NCBI GenBank assembly: GCA_031259935.1
Contig: JAIRKV010000177.1
Span: forward strand, 1 to 7,384
Length of the DNA stretch: 7,384 bases
Direction of reading: 5' to 3'
Source of the DNA: Prevotellaceae bacterium
Lineage (GTDB): Bacteria; Bacteroidota; Bacteroidia; Bacteroidales; UBA932
Positions 7,367 to 7,384 of this stretch are shown here, piece by piece (position 1 is the first letter of the stretch; each line of letters starts with the position of its first letter). The notes below the pieces were generated by a model. It worked only from the letters and a program-made list of their open reading frames with translations. It searched no databases and had not been told where the DNA came from. Position numbers and translations under genes: made by a program.

Positions 7367-7384
7367 TAAAATTAAATTTATTCG

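Noticed and set aside
1..7384. CRISPR array, tRNA, rRNA, riboswitch or insertion-sequence ends
   Set aside because: No spaced direct repeats, cloverleaf-like sequences, transposase frames or terminal inverted repeats were seen on either strand. The non-coding gaps are all under 180 bases.

Overview
The window looks like a chromosomal stretch from a member of the Bacteroidota, probably Bacteroidales. The DNA is AT-rich and start codons lack a Shine-Dalgarno sequence. All three complete genes have an upstream match to the Bacteroidota promoter pattern (TTG/TTTG near -33 and TAnnTTTG near -7). The gene families fit as well: a GT3 glycogen synthase joined to a GT35 phosphorylase, a PD40-OmpA envelope protein, and a butyrate kinase. 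I cannot name a species.

Layout. Bases 1-224 (minus strand) hold a fragment of a Mu gpF-like phage head morphogenesis gene. It lacks its normal 5' part and runs off the left edge, so it is probably a prophage remnant. Bases 225-344 hold a small palindrome and the promoter of the main gene. Bases 345-4586 (plus) encode a 1413-residue protein with an N-terminal eukaryotic-type (GT3) glycogen synthase and a C-terminal alpha-glucan phosphorylase (DUF3417 plus GT35). Bases 4587-4762 are intergenic: they carry the next promoter, and I see no convincing terminator. Bases 4763-6106 (plus) encode a secreted PD40 beta-propeller/OmpA-domain protein. A near-perfect hairpin at 6131-6170 separates it from the convergent butyrate kinase gene at 6197-7273 (minus), whose promoter lies at 7334-7366.

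How the genes work together. The three complete genes appear to be separate transcription units, not one pathway. The fusion protein should control glycogen build-up and breakdown in the cytoplasm. Butyrate kinase belongs to the end of butyrate or branched-chain acyl-CoA fermentation. The PD40-OmpA protein is an envelope component that probably binds peptidoglycan. I see no clear undescribed multi-gene system. The points most worth a second look are the synthase-phosphorylase fusion, a Gln in place of the first Glu of the synthase E-X7-E motif (residue 438), and the truncated phage gene next to a central metabolic gene.
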